Source of the DNA: Thiobacillus sp.
GTDB lineage: Bacteria > Pseudomonadota > Gammaproteobacteria > Burkholderiales > Thiobacillaceae
Length of the DNA: 34,126 bases
Direction: 5' to 3'
Assembly: GCA_021166845.1 (NCBI GenBank)
Contig: JAJPEP010000065.1
Coordinates: 1-34,126 of the forward strand
Part shown: positions 14,456 through 23,607 of the stretch, one piece after another
Layout: every line of letters starts with the position of its first letter
Position numbering within the stretch: the first letter of the stretch is position 1
Position numbers and translations under genes: made by a program
The notes under the pieces: model-generated
Database searches by the model: none
The model's input: only the letters and a program-made list of their open reading frames with translations
Told to the model about the DNA's origin: nothing

Positions 14456-16000
14456 TCAAGTTCCGCCGCCATGGAACTCGACCCCAGGCTGGCGTTCCGG
14501 CAGCTCCTCCACCAGCAGTTCGCGCCGGCTGTGCGCCAGCGCGTCGACGCCGGCCTCGTCCAGATACGACTTGGCATCGGCGACCGCTGCCGCCAGCAAT
14601 TCGGCCGCCAGCGCGCCGGGATCGTGGCCCACGGATTTGGCCAGCGCCCGCAGTTCGAAGCAGGGATCCTGCGGCAGGCGGATTTCCAGCGGCTTGCCGC
14701 CGCTCTGCGGCGAAGGCATCGGCTCGCCGCTTTGACCGGACTGCAGCCGGCTCATCACCTCGGCGATCCGGGAGGCGACCGAAGGCGCCGGTCCGGCCGG
14801 TCTGAGACGGATCTTGTTGACGAAATACTTTTCGAAGTCGACCTTGGCCTGGTGCACCCAGCGCCCCTGGCGCATCCAGTTGATGTCGCGCAAGGGCACC
14901 TGCGGCTCCGACAGATAAGTCGCGCCGGTGCTGCCCATGTCGGTCAGCCACTTGGCGCGCTGCGGCACATGGCTCGTCAGCGCTTCGTCGCGGATGAGGG
15001 CGAGAATGTTCTGCACCGCGATTCCGCTGGCCTTCTGGATCGAATACACCGAATCCGGCGCGCCGACCGCGACGGGCGTTTTTTCCACCGGCGGCTGCGC
15101 TACGCAGGCGCCGATGGCGAACACGTTGGGATAGTCCGGGTTGCGCAGGTATTCGTCCACCACCACCAGCCCGCGCTCGTTCACCAGCCCGCGCGCATTG
15201 CGCACCCCCGGCACGCCGCCGAAGGCGGGCCAGTACACCGAATAGGCGTAGGGCAGGGCATGCGTCTGTTTTTCGTTGCCGGCGGCGTCGATCTCAATCA
15301 CGTGAATCGTATCCTTGTCGACCCGCACGGTGCGCGCGTTGCAGATTGCGCTGATGCGGGTGTCGGCCAGCGCCGCGGTCACGGCGCCGCGGCTGGCGCC
15401 TTCGCCGCCCACGCCGAGATGGCCGGGCCAGGGTTCGGGGGTCACCAGGGTGATCGACACCCGCTCGCGGATGTTGCGGCGCTTGAGGTCGGCGTCGACC
15501 AGGAAGGCATATTCGTAGATCGGCCCCAGCACGCTCGCGCCCTCGGCCGCCCCCACCACGATGGGACCGGGACGGCGGACGAACTCGCGGTAGGCCGCCA
15601 GGGCACGCTCGGCCTGCTCGATGTGGAGCACCGACTGGGTGTGCTCGGCGAGGCCGGGGATGTCGTCGGACATGCCGGTCACGCCGGTGGCGATCAGCAG
15701 ATAGTCGTAGAACAGCACGTCGCCGTTTTCCAGGTCGACCTGGATGACGTCGGGCTGGATGCGCTTGACCCCGCTGTGGACGAACTTGATGCCGCGCGCC
15801 TCGAAATAGGGCGCGATGGGGAAGGCGATGTCGGAACGCTCGCGCCAGCCCATGGCGATCCAGGGATTGGACGGCACGAAATGGAAGTAGGGTTTGTCGG
15901 ATACCACGGTCACCTCGTCGTGAGGGCCCAGTTGCGCTTTCAATGCGTAGGCCGCAGACACGCCCGCGATGCCGGCACCCAGGATGACAACATGCGTCAT
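14456..16000 (-). CDS. SQR-like FAD/NAD(P) oxidoreductase lacking the catalytic cysteines, with C-terminal extension
   Basis: A 514-residue flavoprotein of the sulfide:quinone oxidoreductase fold. The FAD motif VVILGAGIAGVSAAYALK opens it. PYFHFVPSNPWIAMGWR, LLIATGV, NVFAIGACVAQPPVEKTP, and GRWVHQAKVDFEKYF match type I SQR in order. The catalytic cysteines of SQR are missing: the position in GASCFGPAYE is V (GASVLGPIYEYAF), and the one before the ADMG segment is W (KWLTDMGSTGATY). Sulfide oxidation by the SQR mechanism is thus unlikely. About 116 residues follow the usual SQR end, including a helical segment (ELRALAKSVGHDPGALAAEL) with no assignment. AGGAG precedes the ATG; the gene starts 34 bases behind narI and probably belongs to the nar transcript. 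Confidence 0.87.
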   Translation of the reverse strand: MTHVVILGAGIAGVSAAYALKAQLGPHDEVTVVSDKPYFHFVPSNPWIAMGWRERSDIAFPIAPYFEARGIKFVHSGVKRIQPDVIQVDLENGDVLFYDYLLIATGVTGMSDDIPGLAEHTQSVLHIEQAERALAAYREFVRRPGPIVVGAAEGASVLGPIYEYAFLVDADLKRRNIRERVSITLVTPEPWPGHLGVGGEGASRGAVTAALADTRISAICNARTVRVDKDTIHVIEIDAAGNEKQTHALPYAYSVYWPAFGGVPGVRNARGLVNERGLVVVDEYLRNPDYPNVFAIGACVAQPPVEKTPVAVGAPDSVYSIQKASGIAVQNILALIRDEALTSHVPQRAKWLTDMGSTGATYLSEPQVPLRDINWMRQGRWVHQAKVDFEKYFVNKIRLRPAGPAPSVASRIAEVMSRLQSGQSGEPMPSPQSGGKPLEIRLPQDPCFELRALAKSVGHDPGALAAELLAAAVADAKSYLDEAGVDALAHSRRELLVEELPERQPGVEFHGGGT

Positions 16001-16034
16001 TTCAGTCTCCTAAACTCGGTTGGTATCGGCCGTT

Positions 16035-16718
16035 TCAGCCGCGCGGGCGTACAAGCTGCCAGGCACGGGCCGCGTAAGTCGTTGCGGCAAAGCCGCTCCA
16101 GACGTGCACCAGACGCGTGAACGGAAAGACGAGGAAAATCGTCATGCCGAGGAACAAGTGCATCTTGAATACCCAGCCAGCGCCCGCCAGCATCTCGACT
16201 GCACCGCTGCGGAAGGTGACGATGTGCTGGGCCCATTCGGCCAGCCGGATCATCATGCTGCCGTCCAGATGCTGCGCCGACAGCGGGATGGTGGCGAGGC
16301 CGAGCGCTAGCTGCAGCCACAGCAGCAGCAGGATCAGGACGTCGCTGGGTTTGGAGGTGGCGCGGATACGCGGTTCGGTCAGCCGCCGGTGCAGCAGCAG
16401 AGAAACGCCGATGAACGCCAGCACGCCTGCAATGCCACCCGAGACCATCGCCAGGATCTGCTTGGCGCCGGAACTCATGAAGGGCTCGTAGACGAAGTGC
16501 GGCGTCAGCATGCCGACAAAGTGGCCGAAGAACAGGAACAGCACGCCGATGTGGAACAGGTTGCTGCCCAGCCGCAACTGGCCGCTGCGCAACAACTGCG
16601 ACGAATCGCTCTTCCAGGTGTACTGCTCGCGGTCGAAGCGGATCAGGCTGCCGAGCAGGAATATCGCCAGAGCGATATACGGGTAGATCCCGAACAGGAA
16701 ATATTGCGAGTAGGACAT
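16035..16718 (-). CDS. narI: Respiratory nitrate reductase gamma subunit (cytochrome b)
   Basis: A 227-residue membrane anchor that oxidises quinol and passes electrons through two b hemes to NarH. Five hydrophobic helices are visible. The four heme-ligand histidines known from E. coli NarI are found at the same numbers: H56 and H66 (LFHIGVLFLFFGHF), H187 (KMHLFLGM) and H205 (RLVHVW). AGGAGG lies before the ATG. It follows narJ by 18 bases and ends 34 bases before the SQR-like gene. Confidence 0.97.
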   Translation of the reverse strand: MSYSQYFLFGIYPYIALAIFLLGSLIRFDREQYTWKSDSSQLLRSGQLRLGSNLFHIGVLFLFFGHFVGMLTPHFVYEPFMSSGAKQILAMVSGGIAGVLAFIGVSLLLHRRLTEPRIRATSKPSDVLILLLLWLQLALGLATIPLSAQHLDGSMMIRLAEWAQHIVTFRSGAVEMLAGAGWVFKMHLFLGMTIFLVFPFTRLVHVWSGFAATTYAARAWQLVRPRG

Positions 16719-16736
16719 TTTCCGATCCTCCTGTAA

Positions 16737-17405
16737 TCAATGCGTTTGGGCAGGGGCGGCCTGCCGGCGCGAGGCCGGCATCTGCACCACCGACACTTGC
16801 GGGCCGGGATTCATCAAGGGCTCGACGCCATCGATCGACGGGCCGAACATCTCCATCGCCTCGTCCATGTCGCGCACCGGCGGCTCGGCCAGCTCCTGCG
16901 CCGCCACCGGCGACAGGGCTTCCAGCAGCCGAAAGGCGGCGGCGTAGGGGCTGCCGTTGGCGTCGAGCTTGCGGCCGACGGCGGCGAGCACGTGCACGGC
17001 ATCGCCCAGCAGCTCGAGCGCTTCCTCGGCCGGCAGCAGCGAGAGGAATTCGAGGAACAGCGGCACGTAGTCCGGCAGCTCGGAGGCGCTGGCATCGAAG
17101 TCGTGCTTCCAGTATTCCCCCAGCAGGTCGATCATCGCCGAGCCGCGGTCGCGCGATTCGCCGTGGATGTGCTCGAACAGGTGCAGCGAATGCGAGGGGT
17201 TGCGGTCGAAGGTGGCGACGTAGTTTTCCTGCAGCGCGATCAATTCCGACTCATGCAGCAGGTCGAACAACGGCGCCAGACGGGCGGTGGCATTGCCGTT
17301 GAACCCGGCTTCGTCCAGCAGCGCCGCATGCATCTCGGGCAGGGCCGACAGCCAGTCGGATTCCGGATACATCAACAGCATTGAAATGACTTTGAAGGTT
17401 TTCAT
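16737..17405 (-). CDS. narJ: Nitrate reductase molybdenum cofactor assembly chaperone NarJ
   Basis: A 222-residue cytoplasmic chaperone of the TorD/NarJ family that holds apo-NarGH until the molybdenum cofactor is inserted. The start MKTFKVISMLLMYPESDWL, the segment SHSLHLFEHIHGESRDRGSAMIDLL and the all-helical composition are typical. The C-terminal tail is Pro/Gln/Ala-rich as in other NarJ proteins. It lies between narH (12-base gap) and narI in the classical GHJI order. Confidence 0.95.
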   Translation of the reverse strand: MKTFKVISMLLMYPESDWLSALPEMHAALLDEAGFNGNATARLAPLFDLLHESELIALQENYVATFDRNPSHSLHLFEHIHGESRDRGSAMIDLLGEYWKHDFDASASELPDYVPLFLEFLSLLPAEEALELLGDAVHVLAAVGRKLDANGSPYAAAFRLLEALSPVAAQELAEPPVRDMDEAMEMFGPSIDGVEPLMNPGPQVSVVQMPASRRQAAPAQTH

Positions 17406-17417
17406 CGTGCGGGCTCC

Positions 17418-18965
17418 TCAACCGGTTTTCTTCTTGGCGTGCAGTTGCGACAGGTCGACCGGCACCGAATTCTTGCGGTTGCCGAACAGGGTGGTCCTGG
17501 GCGTCACCCCATCCGAGCAGCCGTTGCCGAAGGTGAAGCCGCAGCTCGACTTCTCCTCGAAGGTGTTGATCGTCTCCTCGCGGTGGGTGGTGGGGACGAC
17601 GAAGCGGTCCTCGTAGTTGGCGATCGCGAGATAACGGTACATCTCGTCGGCCTGCGCGGAGGTCAGCCCCACCTGGTCGAGCGCGGCGGTGTTGGGGATG
17701 CCGTCCACCGATTTGCCGCGCATGTAGGCGCGCATCGCCAGCAGGCGGTCGAGCGCGCTGATCACCGGCTTCTCCTTGCCGCCGGTGAGCAGGTTGGCGA
17801 GGTAGGTGATCGGGATGCGCAGCGACTTGGTATCCGGGATGATGCCGTTCATCCCCATCTGGCCCGATTCGGCGGCGGCCTGGATCGGCGACAGCGGCGG
17901 CACGTACCAGACCATCGGCAGGGTGCGGTACTCGGGGTGCAGCGGGAAGGCGATCTTCCAGTCGATTGCCATCTTGTAGACCGGCGATTTCACCGCGGCG
18001 TCGAGCCAGGCCTCCGGAATGCCCTCGGCGCGCGCCGCGGCGATGACCGCCGGGTCGGACGGGTCGAGGAAGATCTTCAGCTGCGCCTCGTAGAGTTCCT
18101 TCTCGTCGGTGACGCTGGCGGCTTCCTCGATGCGGTCGGCGTCGTACAGGATGACGCCGAGGTAGCGGATGCGGCCGACGCAGGATTCCGAGCACACGGT
18201 CGGCTGGCCCGCCTCGATGCGCGGGTAGCAGAAGATGCATTTCTCGGCCTTGCCGCTCTTCCAGTTGTAGTAGATCTTCTTGTAGGGGCAGCCGGAGATG
18301 CACATGCGCCAGCCGCGGCACTTGTCCTGGTCGACCAGCACGATGCCGTCCTCCTCGCGCTTGTAGCTCGATCCGGAGGGACAGGAGGCGACGCAGGTCG
18401 GGTTGAGGCAGTGCTCGCACAGCCGCGGCAGGTACATCAGGAAGGTGTTCTCGAAGGTGGCGTGCATTTCCTTCTGCACGTTGTCGAAGTTCTTGTCGCG
18501 GCCGCGCGAGGAGAACTCGCCGCCGAGATCGTCTTCCCAGTTGGGTCCCCAGTCGATCTTGTCCATCTTCTCGCCGGTGATGGCCGAGACGGGGCGCGCG
18601 GTGGGCGGCGTCTCGGACAACGGCGCCTTCTGCAGGTGCTGGTAGTCGTAGGTGAAGGGCTCGTAGTAGTCGTCGATTTCCGGCAGGTTGGGGTTGCCGA
18701 AGACGTTGGCGAGGATTTTCAGGCGGCTGCCCTGGCGCGGCTCGATCTTGCCGTCGCCCTTGAGCCGCCAGCCGCCGTTCCACACGTCCTGGTTCTCCCA
18801 CTGCTTGGGATAGCCGATGCCAGGCTTCGATTCGACGTTGTTGAACCACACGTATTCCATGCCTTCGCGCGAGGTCCACACGTTCTTGCAGGTGATCGAG
18901 CAGGTATGGCAGCCGATGCACTTGTCGAGGTTCAGCACCATGGCAATTTGCGCGCGCACTTTCAT
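17418..18965 (-). CDS. narH: Respiratory nitrate reductase beta subunit (iron-sulfur)
   Basis: A 515-residue electron-transfer subunit that links NarI to NarG. The cysteine groups for three 4Fe-4S clusters and one 3Fe-4S cluster are present: CIGCHTCSITCKNVW (C16, C19, C22, C26), CEHCLNPTCVASCPSG, CRGWRMCISGCPYKK, where tryptophan replaces one cysteine as in all NarH, and CIFCYPRIEAGQPTVCSESC. Length matches the family (about 510). AAGGAG precedes the ATG. It lies 41 bases behind narG. Confidence 0.97.
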   Translation of the reverse strand: MKVRAQIAMVLNLDKCIGCHTCSITCKNVWTSREGMEYVWFNNVESKPGIGYPKQWENQDVWNGGWRLKGDGKIEPRQGSRLKILANVFGNPNLPEIDDYYEPFTYDYQHLQKAPLSETPPTARPVSAITGEKMDKIDWGPNWEDDLGGEFSSRGRDKNFDNVQKEMHATFENTFLMYLPRLCEHCLNPTCVASCPSGSSYKREEDGIVLVDQDKCRGWRMCISGCPYKKIYYNWKSGKAEKCIFCYPRIEAGQPTVCSESCVGRIRYLGVILYDADRIEEAASVTDEKELYEAQLKIFLDPSDPAVIAAARAEGIPEAWLDAAVKSPVYKMAIDWKIAFPLHPEYRTLPMVWYVPPLSPIQAAAESGQMGMNGIIPDTKSLRIPITYLANLLTGGKEKPVISALDRLLAMRAYMRGKSVDGIPNTAALDQVGLTSAQADEMYRYLAIANYEDRFVVPTTHREETINTFEEKSSCGFTFGNGCSDGVTPRTTLFGNRKNSVPVDLSQLHAKKKTG

Positions 18966-19006
18966 GTTGTAGCTCCTTTAAATCCTGGGATCTTTCTGGT
19001 TTTTCA

Positions 19007-22000
19007 TCAGCGCTCGACCAGCGGTCCTTCCATCCAGTCGACCTTCTTCATCTTGCGCACGATCACGTATTCGTCGCGGTTGGAGCCGACGGTGCCGTAG
19101 TAGTTGAAGCCATAGGACAGTTGCGCGTAGCCGCCGATCATGTGCGTCGGCTTGGTGATGGTGCGCGTCACCGAGTTGTGGATGCCGCCGCGGAAGCCGC
19201 TCACCTCGGCGCCCGGCACGTTGACGATTTTTTCCTGTGCGTGATACATCAGGCACATGCCGCGCGGCACCCGCTGGCTGACCACCACGCGCGCCGTCAG
19301 CGTGCCGTTGACGTTGAATACCTCGACCCAGTCGTTGTCGACGAGCCCGGCCTGCTTCGCCTCCGGCTCGGATACCCAGACGTGGGGGCCGCCGCGCGAC
19401 AGCGTGAGCATGCGCAGGTTGTCGGTGTAGGTGCTGTGGATGCCCCACTTCTGGTGCGGGGTGATCCAGTTGAGCACCAGCTCGTGGTGGCCGTTCGGCT
19501 TTTTTCCCAGCAGCGGCGCGATCGTCCTGGTGTCGACCGGCGGCTTGTACACGCACAGGCCCTCGCCAAAATCCAGCATCCACCGGTGATCCTGGTAGAA
19601 CTGCTGGCGGCCGGTCAGGGTTCGCCACGGGATCAGCTCATGGACGTTGGTGTAGCCGGCGTTGTACGACACATGCTCGGACTCCAGTCCCGACCAGGTG
19701 GGCGATGAAATGATCTTCCTCGGCTGCGCCATGACGTCGCGGAAACGGATCTTGTCGTCCTCGCGCGGGAGGGCCAGATGGGTATGGTCGCGTCCGGTGA
19801 TCTTCGACAGCGCGCCCCACGCCTTCACCGCCACCTGGCCGTTGGTTTCCGGCGCCAGCATGAGGATCACCTCGCAGGCGTCGATGGCCGACTCGATCCG
19901 CGGCAGCCCCTTGGCGACGCCGTCTTCGGTGACGGTGTAGTTCAGCTCCGCCAGTTGCCGCACTTCGTCCTCGGTGTTCCAGGCAATGCCCTTGCCGCCG
20001 TTGCCGATCTTGGTCATCAAGGGGCCGAGTGCGGTGAATTTCCTGTAGGTGTCGCCGTAGTCGCGCGTCACCACCGCCATGTTCGGCATGGTCTTGCCGG
20101 GGATGGGATCGACTTCGCCTTTCTTCCACTCGCGCACCGCCATGCTCTGCCCCAATTCGGACGGCGTGTCGTGCGCCAGCGGTGTCAGCACCAGGTCCTT
20201 CTGGGCGCCCAGGTGGGAGGCGGCGAGCTCGGAGAACTTCTTCGCGATGGTCTTGTATGTTTCCCAGTCCGACTTCGATTCCCACAGGGGCTGCACCGCC
20301 TCGCTCAGGGGATGGATGAAGGGGTGCATGTCCGAGGTGTTGAGGTCGTCCTTCTCGTACCAAGTGGCCGACGGCAGCACGATGTCGGAATACAGGCAGG
20401 TGGTCGACATGCGGAAGTCGAGCGTCACCATCAGGTCGAGCTTGCCTTCGGCGCCCTTGTCGTGCCACACCACTTCCTTCGGCCTGGCCTCGCCCAATTC
20501 GCCGAGGTCGGGCCCCAGCACCGCGTTCTGGGTGCCGAGCAGGTACTTGAGGAAATACTCGTGGCCCTTGCCGGAGGAGCCCAGCAGGTTGGAGCGCCAT
20601 ACAAACAGGTTGCGCGGGAAGTTCTTCGGGTTGTCCGGGTCCTCGCAGGCGAACTTGAGCGCACCGCTCTTGAGCTGGTCGACCGCGTACTTGACCGGGT
20701 CGATGCCGGCGGCGTCGGCCGCGCGGGTGATTTCCAGCGGATTGGTCTCCAGCTGCGGGGCGGACGGCAGCCAGCCCATGCGCTCGGCGCGCACGTTGAA
20801 GTCGATCAGCCGGTATTCGCCCAGATTCCTGTTCGCGGCGGGGGAGAGGATCTCGGAGGCCGCCAGCTTCTCGTGGCGCCACTGGCTGGTGTGGGCGTAG
20901 AAGTACGAAGTCCCGTTCATCTGCCGCGACGGCCGGTGCCAGTCGAGCGCGAACGCCAGCGGCGTCCAGCCGGTCTGCGGGCGCAGCTTTTCCTGGCCGA
21001 CGTAGTGGGCCCAGCCGCCGCCCGACTGGCCGATGCAGCCGCACATCATCAGCATGTTGATGATGCCGCGGTAGATCATGTCGTTGTGGTACCAGTGGTT
21101 GAGCCCCGCGCCGAGGATGACCATCGACTTGCCGCGGGTCTTGTCGGCGTTGTCGGCGAACTCGCGCGCCACCGTGATGATGTCGGCGCGCGGCACGCCG
21201 CAGTGCTTCTCGGCCCAGGCCGGGGTGTAGGGCATGTCGTCGTCGTAGCTGGCGGGGATGTTCGGGCCGCCGAGGCCGCGGTCGACGCCGTAGTTGGCCA
21301 GCGTCAGGTCGTAGACGGTGGCGACGCGCACGTCGCGTCCCTCCACGGTGATGACCTTGACCGGCAGGTTGCGGGCTAGCAGTTCGTTGTGGTCGTCGCC
21401 GAAGTAGGGCAATGCCACCTCGACGACTTCGTCGTGACTGCCGAGCAGGGTCAATTGCGGCTTCACGTCCTTGCCCGAATAGCCGTCGCGCATTTCCAGG
21501 TTCCACGCGCCGGACTGCCCCCAGCGGAATCCGATCGAGCCGTTGGGGACCACCAGGTAGCCGGTGTCTTCGTCGATCAGCACCGTCTTCCACTCGGGGT
21601 TGTTGTCCTGGCCAAGCTTGCCGGAAAGGTCGGAGGCGCGCAGGTAACGGTCGGCGACCAGCGTGCCCTCGTGTTCCTTCAGCATCACCAGCATCGGCAT
21701 GTCGTTGTACTGGCGGCAGTAGGAATCGAAATATTCGCTGCGGTTCCTGACGTGGAATTCGGACAGGATGACGTGGCCCATCGCCAGCGCCAGCGCGGCG
21801 TCGGTGCCCTGTCTGGGCGCCAGCCAGATGTCGCCGAATTTGACCATCTCGCCGAAGTCGGACGACACCGCCACCGTCTTGGTGCCCTTGTAGCGCACCT
21901 CGGTGTAGAAGTGGGCGTCCGGGGTGCGGGTCTGCGGCACGTTGGAGCCCCACACCATCAGATAGGTCGAGTTGTACCAGTCGGCCGACTCCGGCACGTC

Positions 22001-22705
22001 GGTCTGCTCGCCCCACACCTGCGGGCTGGACGGCGGCAGGTCGCAGTACCAGTCATAGAAGGACAGGGGGGTGCCGCCGATCAGCGACAGGTAACGCGAG
22101 CCTGCCGCGTAGCTCACCATCGACATGGCGGGGATGGGCGAGAAGCCGGCGACGCGGTCGGGACCGTACTCCTTGATGGTGAAGACGTTGGCGGCGGCGA
22201 TCATTTCCGTCACTTCGTCCCACCTGGCGCGCACGAAGCCGCCCTGGCCGCGGATCGACTTGTAGCGCCTGGCCTTTTCCGGATTCTGGCTGATCGACTT
22301 CCAGGCTTCCACCGGGTCCATCGTTTTCCGCGCCTCGCGCCACATGTCCATCAGGCGGCCGCGGATCAGCGGGTATTTCACGCGCTGCGCCGAATACACG
22401 TACCAGGAGTAGCTGGCGCCGCGCGGGCAACCGCGCGGTTCGTGGTTGGGCAGGTCGGGGCGGGTGCGCGGGTAATCGGTGTGCTGAATCTCCCAGGTGA
22501 TCAGGCCGTTCTTGACATAGATCTTCCAGCTGCATGATCCCGTGCAGTTCACGCCGTGGGTGGAGCGCACCACCTTGTCGGTCTGCCAGCGGCTGCGGTA
22601 GCCGTCCTCCCAGCTGCGATCTTCATTGCTGACGACGCCGTGGCCGTCTGAAAAGTCGGCGATGTTCTTCCTGAAGAAGGTCAGTCGGTCGAGAAAGTGA
22701 CTCAT
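19007..22705 (-). CDS. narG: Respiratory nitrate reductase alpha subunit (molybdenum)
   Basis: A 1232-residue catalytic subunit, membrane-associated on the cytoplasmic face, that reduces nitrate to nitrite. The FS0 cluster ligands are H50, C54, C58 and C93 (HGVNCTGSC and GCPRG). The molybdenum-ligand aspartate is D222 in YDWYCDLPP. No Tat leader is present beyond the short N-terminal remnant usual for NarG. AAGGAG lies before the ATG. It is the first gene of the operon; there is no narK or narXL upstream. The divergent neighbour is a cytochrome c gene, 463 bases away. Confidence 0.98.
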   Translation of the reverse strand: MSHFLDRLTFFRKNIADFSDGHGVVSNEDRSWEDGYRSRWQTDKVVRSTHGVNCTGSCSWKIYVKNGLITWEIQHTDYPRTRPDLPNHEPRGCPRGASYSWYVYSAQRVKYPLIRGRLMDMWREARKTMDPVEAWKSISQNPEKARRYKSIRGQGGFVRARWDEVTEMIAAANVFTIKEYGPDRVAGFSPIPAMSMVSYAAGSRYLSLIGGTPLSFYDWYCDLPPSSPQVWGEQTDVPESADWYNSTYLMVWGSNVPQTRTPDAHFYTEVRYKGTKTVAVSSDFGEMVKFGDIWLAPRQGTDAALALAMGHVILSEFHVRNRSEYFDSYCRQYNDMPMLVMLKEHEGTLVADRYLRASDLSGKLGQDNNPEWKTVLIDEDTGYLVVPNGSIGFRWGQSGAWNLEMRDGYSGKDVKPQLTLLGSHDEVVEVALPYFGDDHNELLARNLPVKVITVEGRDVRVATVYDLTLANYGVDRGLGGPNIPASYDDDMPYTPAWAEKHCGVPRADIITVAREFADNADKTRGKSMVILGAGLNHWYHNDMIYRGIINMLMMCGCIGQSGGGWAHYVGQEKLRPQTGWTPLAFALDWHRPSRQMNGTSYFYAHTSQWRHEKLAASEILSPAANRNLGEYRLIDFNVRAERMGWLPSAPQLETNPLEITRAADAAGIDPVKYAVDQLKSGALKFACEDPDNPKNFPRNLFVWRSNLLGSSGKGHEYFLKYLLGTQNAVLGPDLGELGEARPKEVVWHDKGAEGKLDLMVTLDFRMSTTCLYSDIVLPSATWYEKDDLNTSDMHPFIHPLSEAVQPLWESKSDWETYKTIAKKFSELAASHLGAQKDLVLTPLAHDTPSELGQSMAVREWKKGEVDPIPGKTMPNMAVVTRDYGDTYRKFTALGPLMTKIGNGGKGIAWNTEDEVRQLAELNYTVTEDGVAKGLPRIESAIDACEVILMLAPETNGQVAVKAWGALSKITGRDHTHLALPREDDKIRFRDVMAQPRKIISSPTWSGLESEHVSYNAGYTNVHELIPWRTLTGRQQFYQDHRWMLDFGEGLCVYKPPVDTRTIAPLLGKKPNGHHELVLNWITPHQKWGIHSTYTDNLRMLTLSRGGPHVWVSEPEAKQAGLVDNDWVEVFNVNGTLTARVVVSQRVPRGMCLMYHAQEKIVNVPGAEVSGFRGGIHNSVTRTITKPTHMIGGYAQLSYGFNYYGTVGSNRDEYVIVRKMKKVDWMEGPLVER

Positions 22706-23168
22706 TGTTGCTCCTTTCAGTCGCAGGATTCAGGGGCAGGTGGGCGGAGCGGAATGCCGGCGCTCATGCCAGGTACGAAAAATCTGCCGCTGGTCTGGGT
22801 CGCCATGTGCGTCCTTTGCCGGGATCGGGAACTCGCCTATCCGAAATTCGGGTCGATGCGTACGCTTATGAACGTAGATGAAACGACGCAAAATTCCAGT
22901 CATGCAACGCGCCACATCCCCGAAGCGGCAAGGGCGGAATCGTTCAAGGCAGTGCGCGCGGGAGGGCGTATCGCATTGGATATCAGGATGCGGATCTCTT
23001 ATTCGTTTCGATATGCGGGGCGGGGTGCTATCATTTCGCCTTGGCTGCGGCCGATCCGCCGCGGTCGATCCGAATTTCCGACTTTGATCGAAATCATTCC
23101 ACGCCATAACGGCAGCCCGTTGCATCGGTTCGGGATTTTTAAACTGGTGCTGACAACAGGAGATTTAA
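22706..23168. other. Intergenic region between narG and the cytochrome gene
   Basis: A 463-base divergent spacer. It carries the ribosome sites of both flanking genes and one good FNR-type box at 23084-23097, which is placed for the cytochrome gene. No convincing FNR box or -10/-35 pair was found for narG; an AT-richer stretch at about 22840-22920 is the likeliest place for its promoter. No protein frame in it looks real. Confidence 0.6.
23084..23097 (+). promoter_or_regulatory. FNR/Crp-family box
   Basis: TTGATCGAAATCAT matches the FNR consensus TTGAT-N4-ATCAA at nine of ten fixed positions. Its centre lies about 78 bases before the cytochrome start. If it works at -41.5, transcription would start near 23132 and leave a leader of about 37 bases that includes the AGGAGA ribosome site. 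An FNR, DNR or NNR-type activator could use it, giving low-oxygen or nitric-oxide control. Confidence 0.7.
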
Positions 23169-23570
23169 ATGAAGAAGACATCACTCGTTCTGGCTGCTTC
23201 GCTTGCAGTTTTGTTGAGCGCTTGCGGGAAACAGGAGAGTGCCGCTCCGGAAGCGCCCGCCCCCGAGGCGGCCGCACCGGCTCCGGCTCCGGCGCCAGAA
23301 CCCGTTGTGGCGGAGAATGTTCTGGGCAAAAGCGTATTCAACAAGACCTGCTCGTTGTGTCATGCGGCGGGGGTTGCCGGTGCGCCGAAGCCAGGCGATA
23401 CGGCTGACTGGGGACCGCGTATCGCGCAGGGTAATGACCTGCTCTACAAGCATGCGCTCGAAGGATTTACCGGTGCAAAAGGCGCCATGCCAGCACGCGG
23501 CGGAAACGCTGCACTGACCGACGACGAAGTCAAGGCGGCAGTCGACTACATGGTTGGCCTGTCAAAATAA
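23169..23570 (+). CDS. c5-type cytochrome c lipoprotein
   Basis: A 133-residue exported single-heme cytochrome. A lipoprotein signal ends in LSAC (C19), followed by an Ala/Pro/Glu linker (residues 25-47) that would hold the heme domain away from the membrane. The heme motif is CSLCH (C61, C64, H65), and M107 in GAMPARGGN is the probable second iron ligand, the usual c5/c555 pattern. AGGAGA precedes the ATG. It is divergent from narG and convergent with the nos operon, and has an FNR-type box upstream, so it is probably a periplasmic electron carrier of denitrification. The partner (NosZ, a nitrite reductase or another) is an inference. Confidence 0.9.
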   Translation: MKKTSLVLAASLAVLLSACGKQESAAPEAPAPEAAAPAPAPAPEPVVAENVLGKSVFNKTCSLCHAAGVAGAPKPGDTADWGPRIAQGNDLLYKHALEGFTGAKGAMPARGGNAALTDDEVKAAVDYMVGLSK

Positions 23571-23607
23571 GCGCCAGGCGCCAACGACCGCAGCCTGGTC
23601 GATGAAA

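Noticed and set aside
14456..16000. Calling this gene sqr (sulfide:quinone oxidoreductase)
   Set aside because: The fold is right but both sulfur-bridge cysteines are replaced, so the enzymatic name would mislead.
19638..22016. Long minus-strand frame inside narG in another phase
   Set aside because: It lies wholly within narG and is only arginine-rich shadow sequence.
22980..23000. TTGGATATCAGG as an FNR box for narG
   Set aside because: The half-sites are too close together and the match is poor; the real box at 23084 is positioned for the other gene.
22697..23407. A 236-codon plus-strand frame spanning the narG-cytochrome spacer
   Set aside because: It overlaps the narG start and the cytochrome gene in another phase, and its translation has no recognisable domain.
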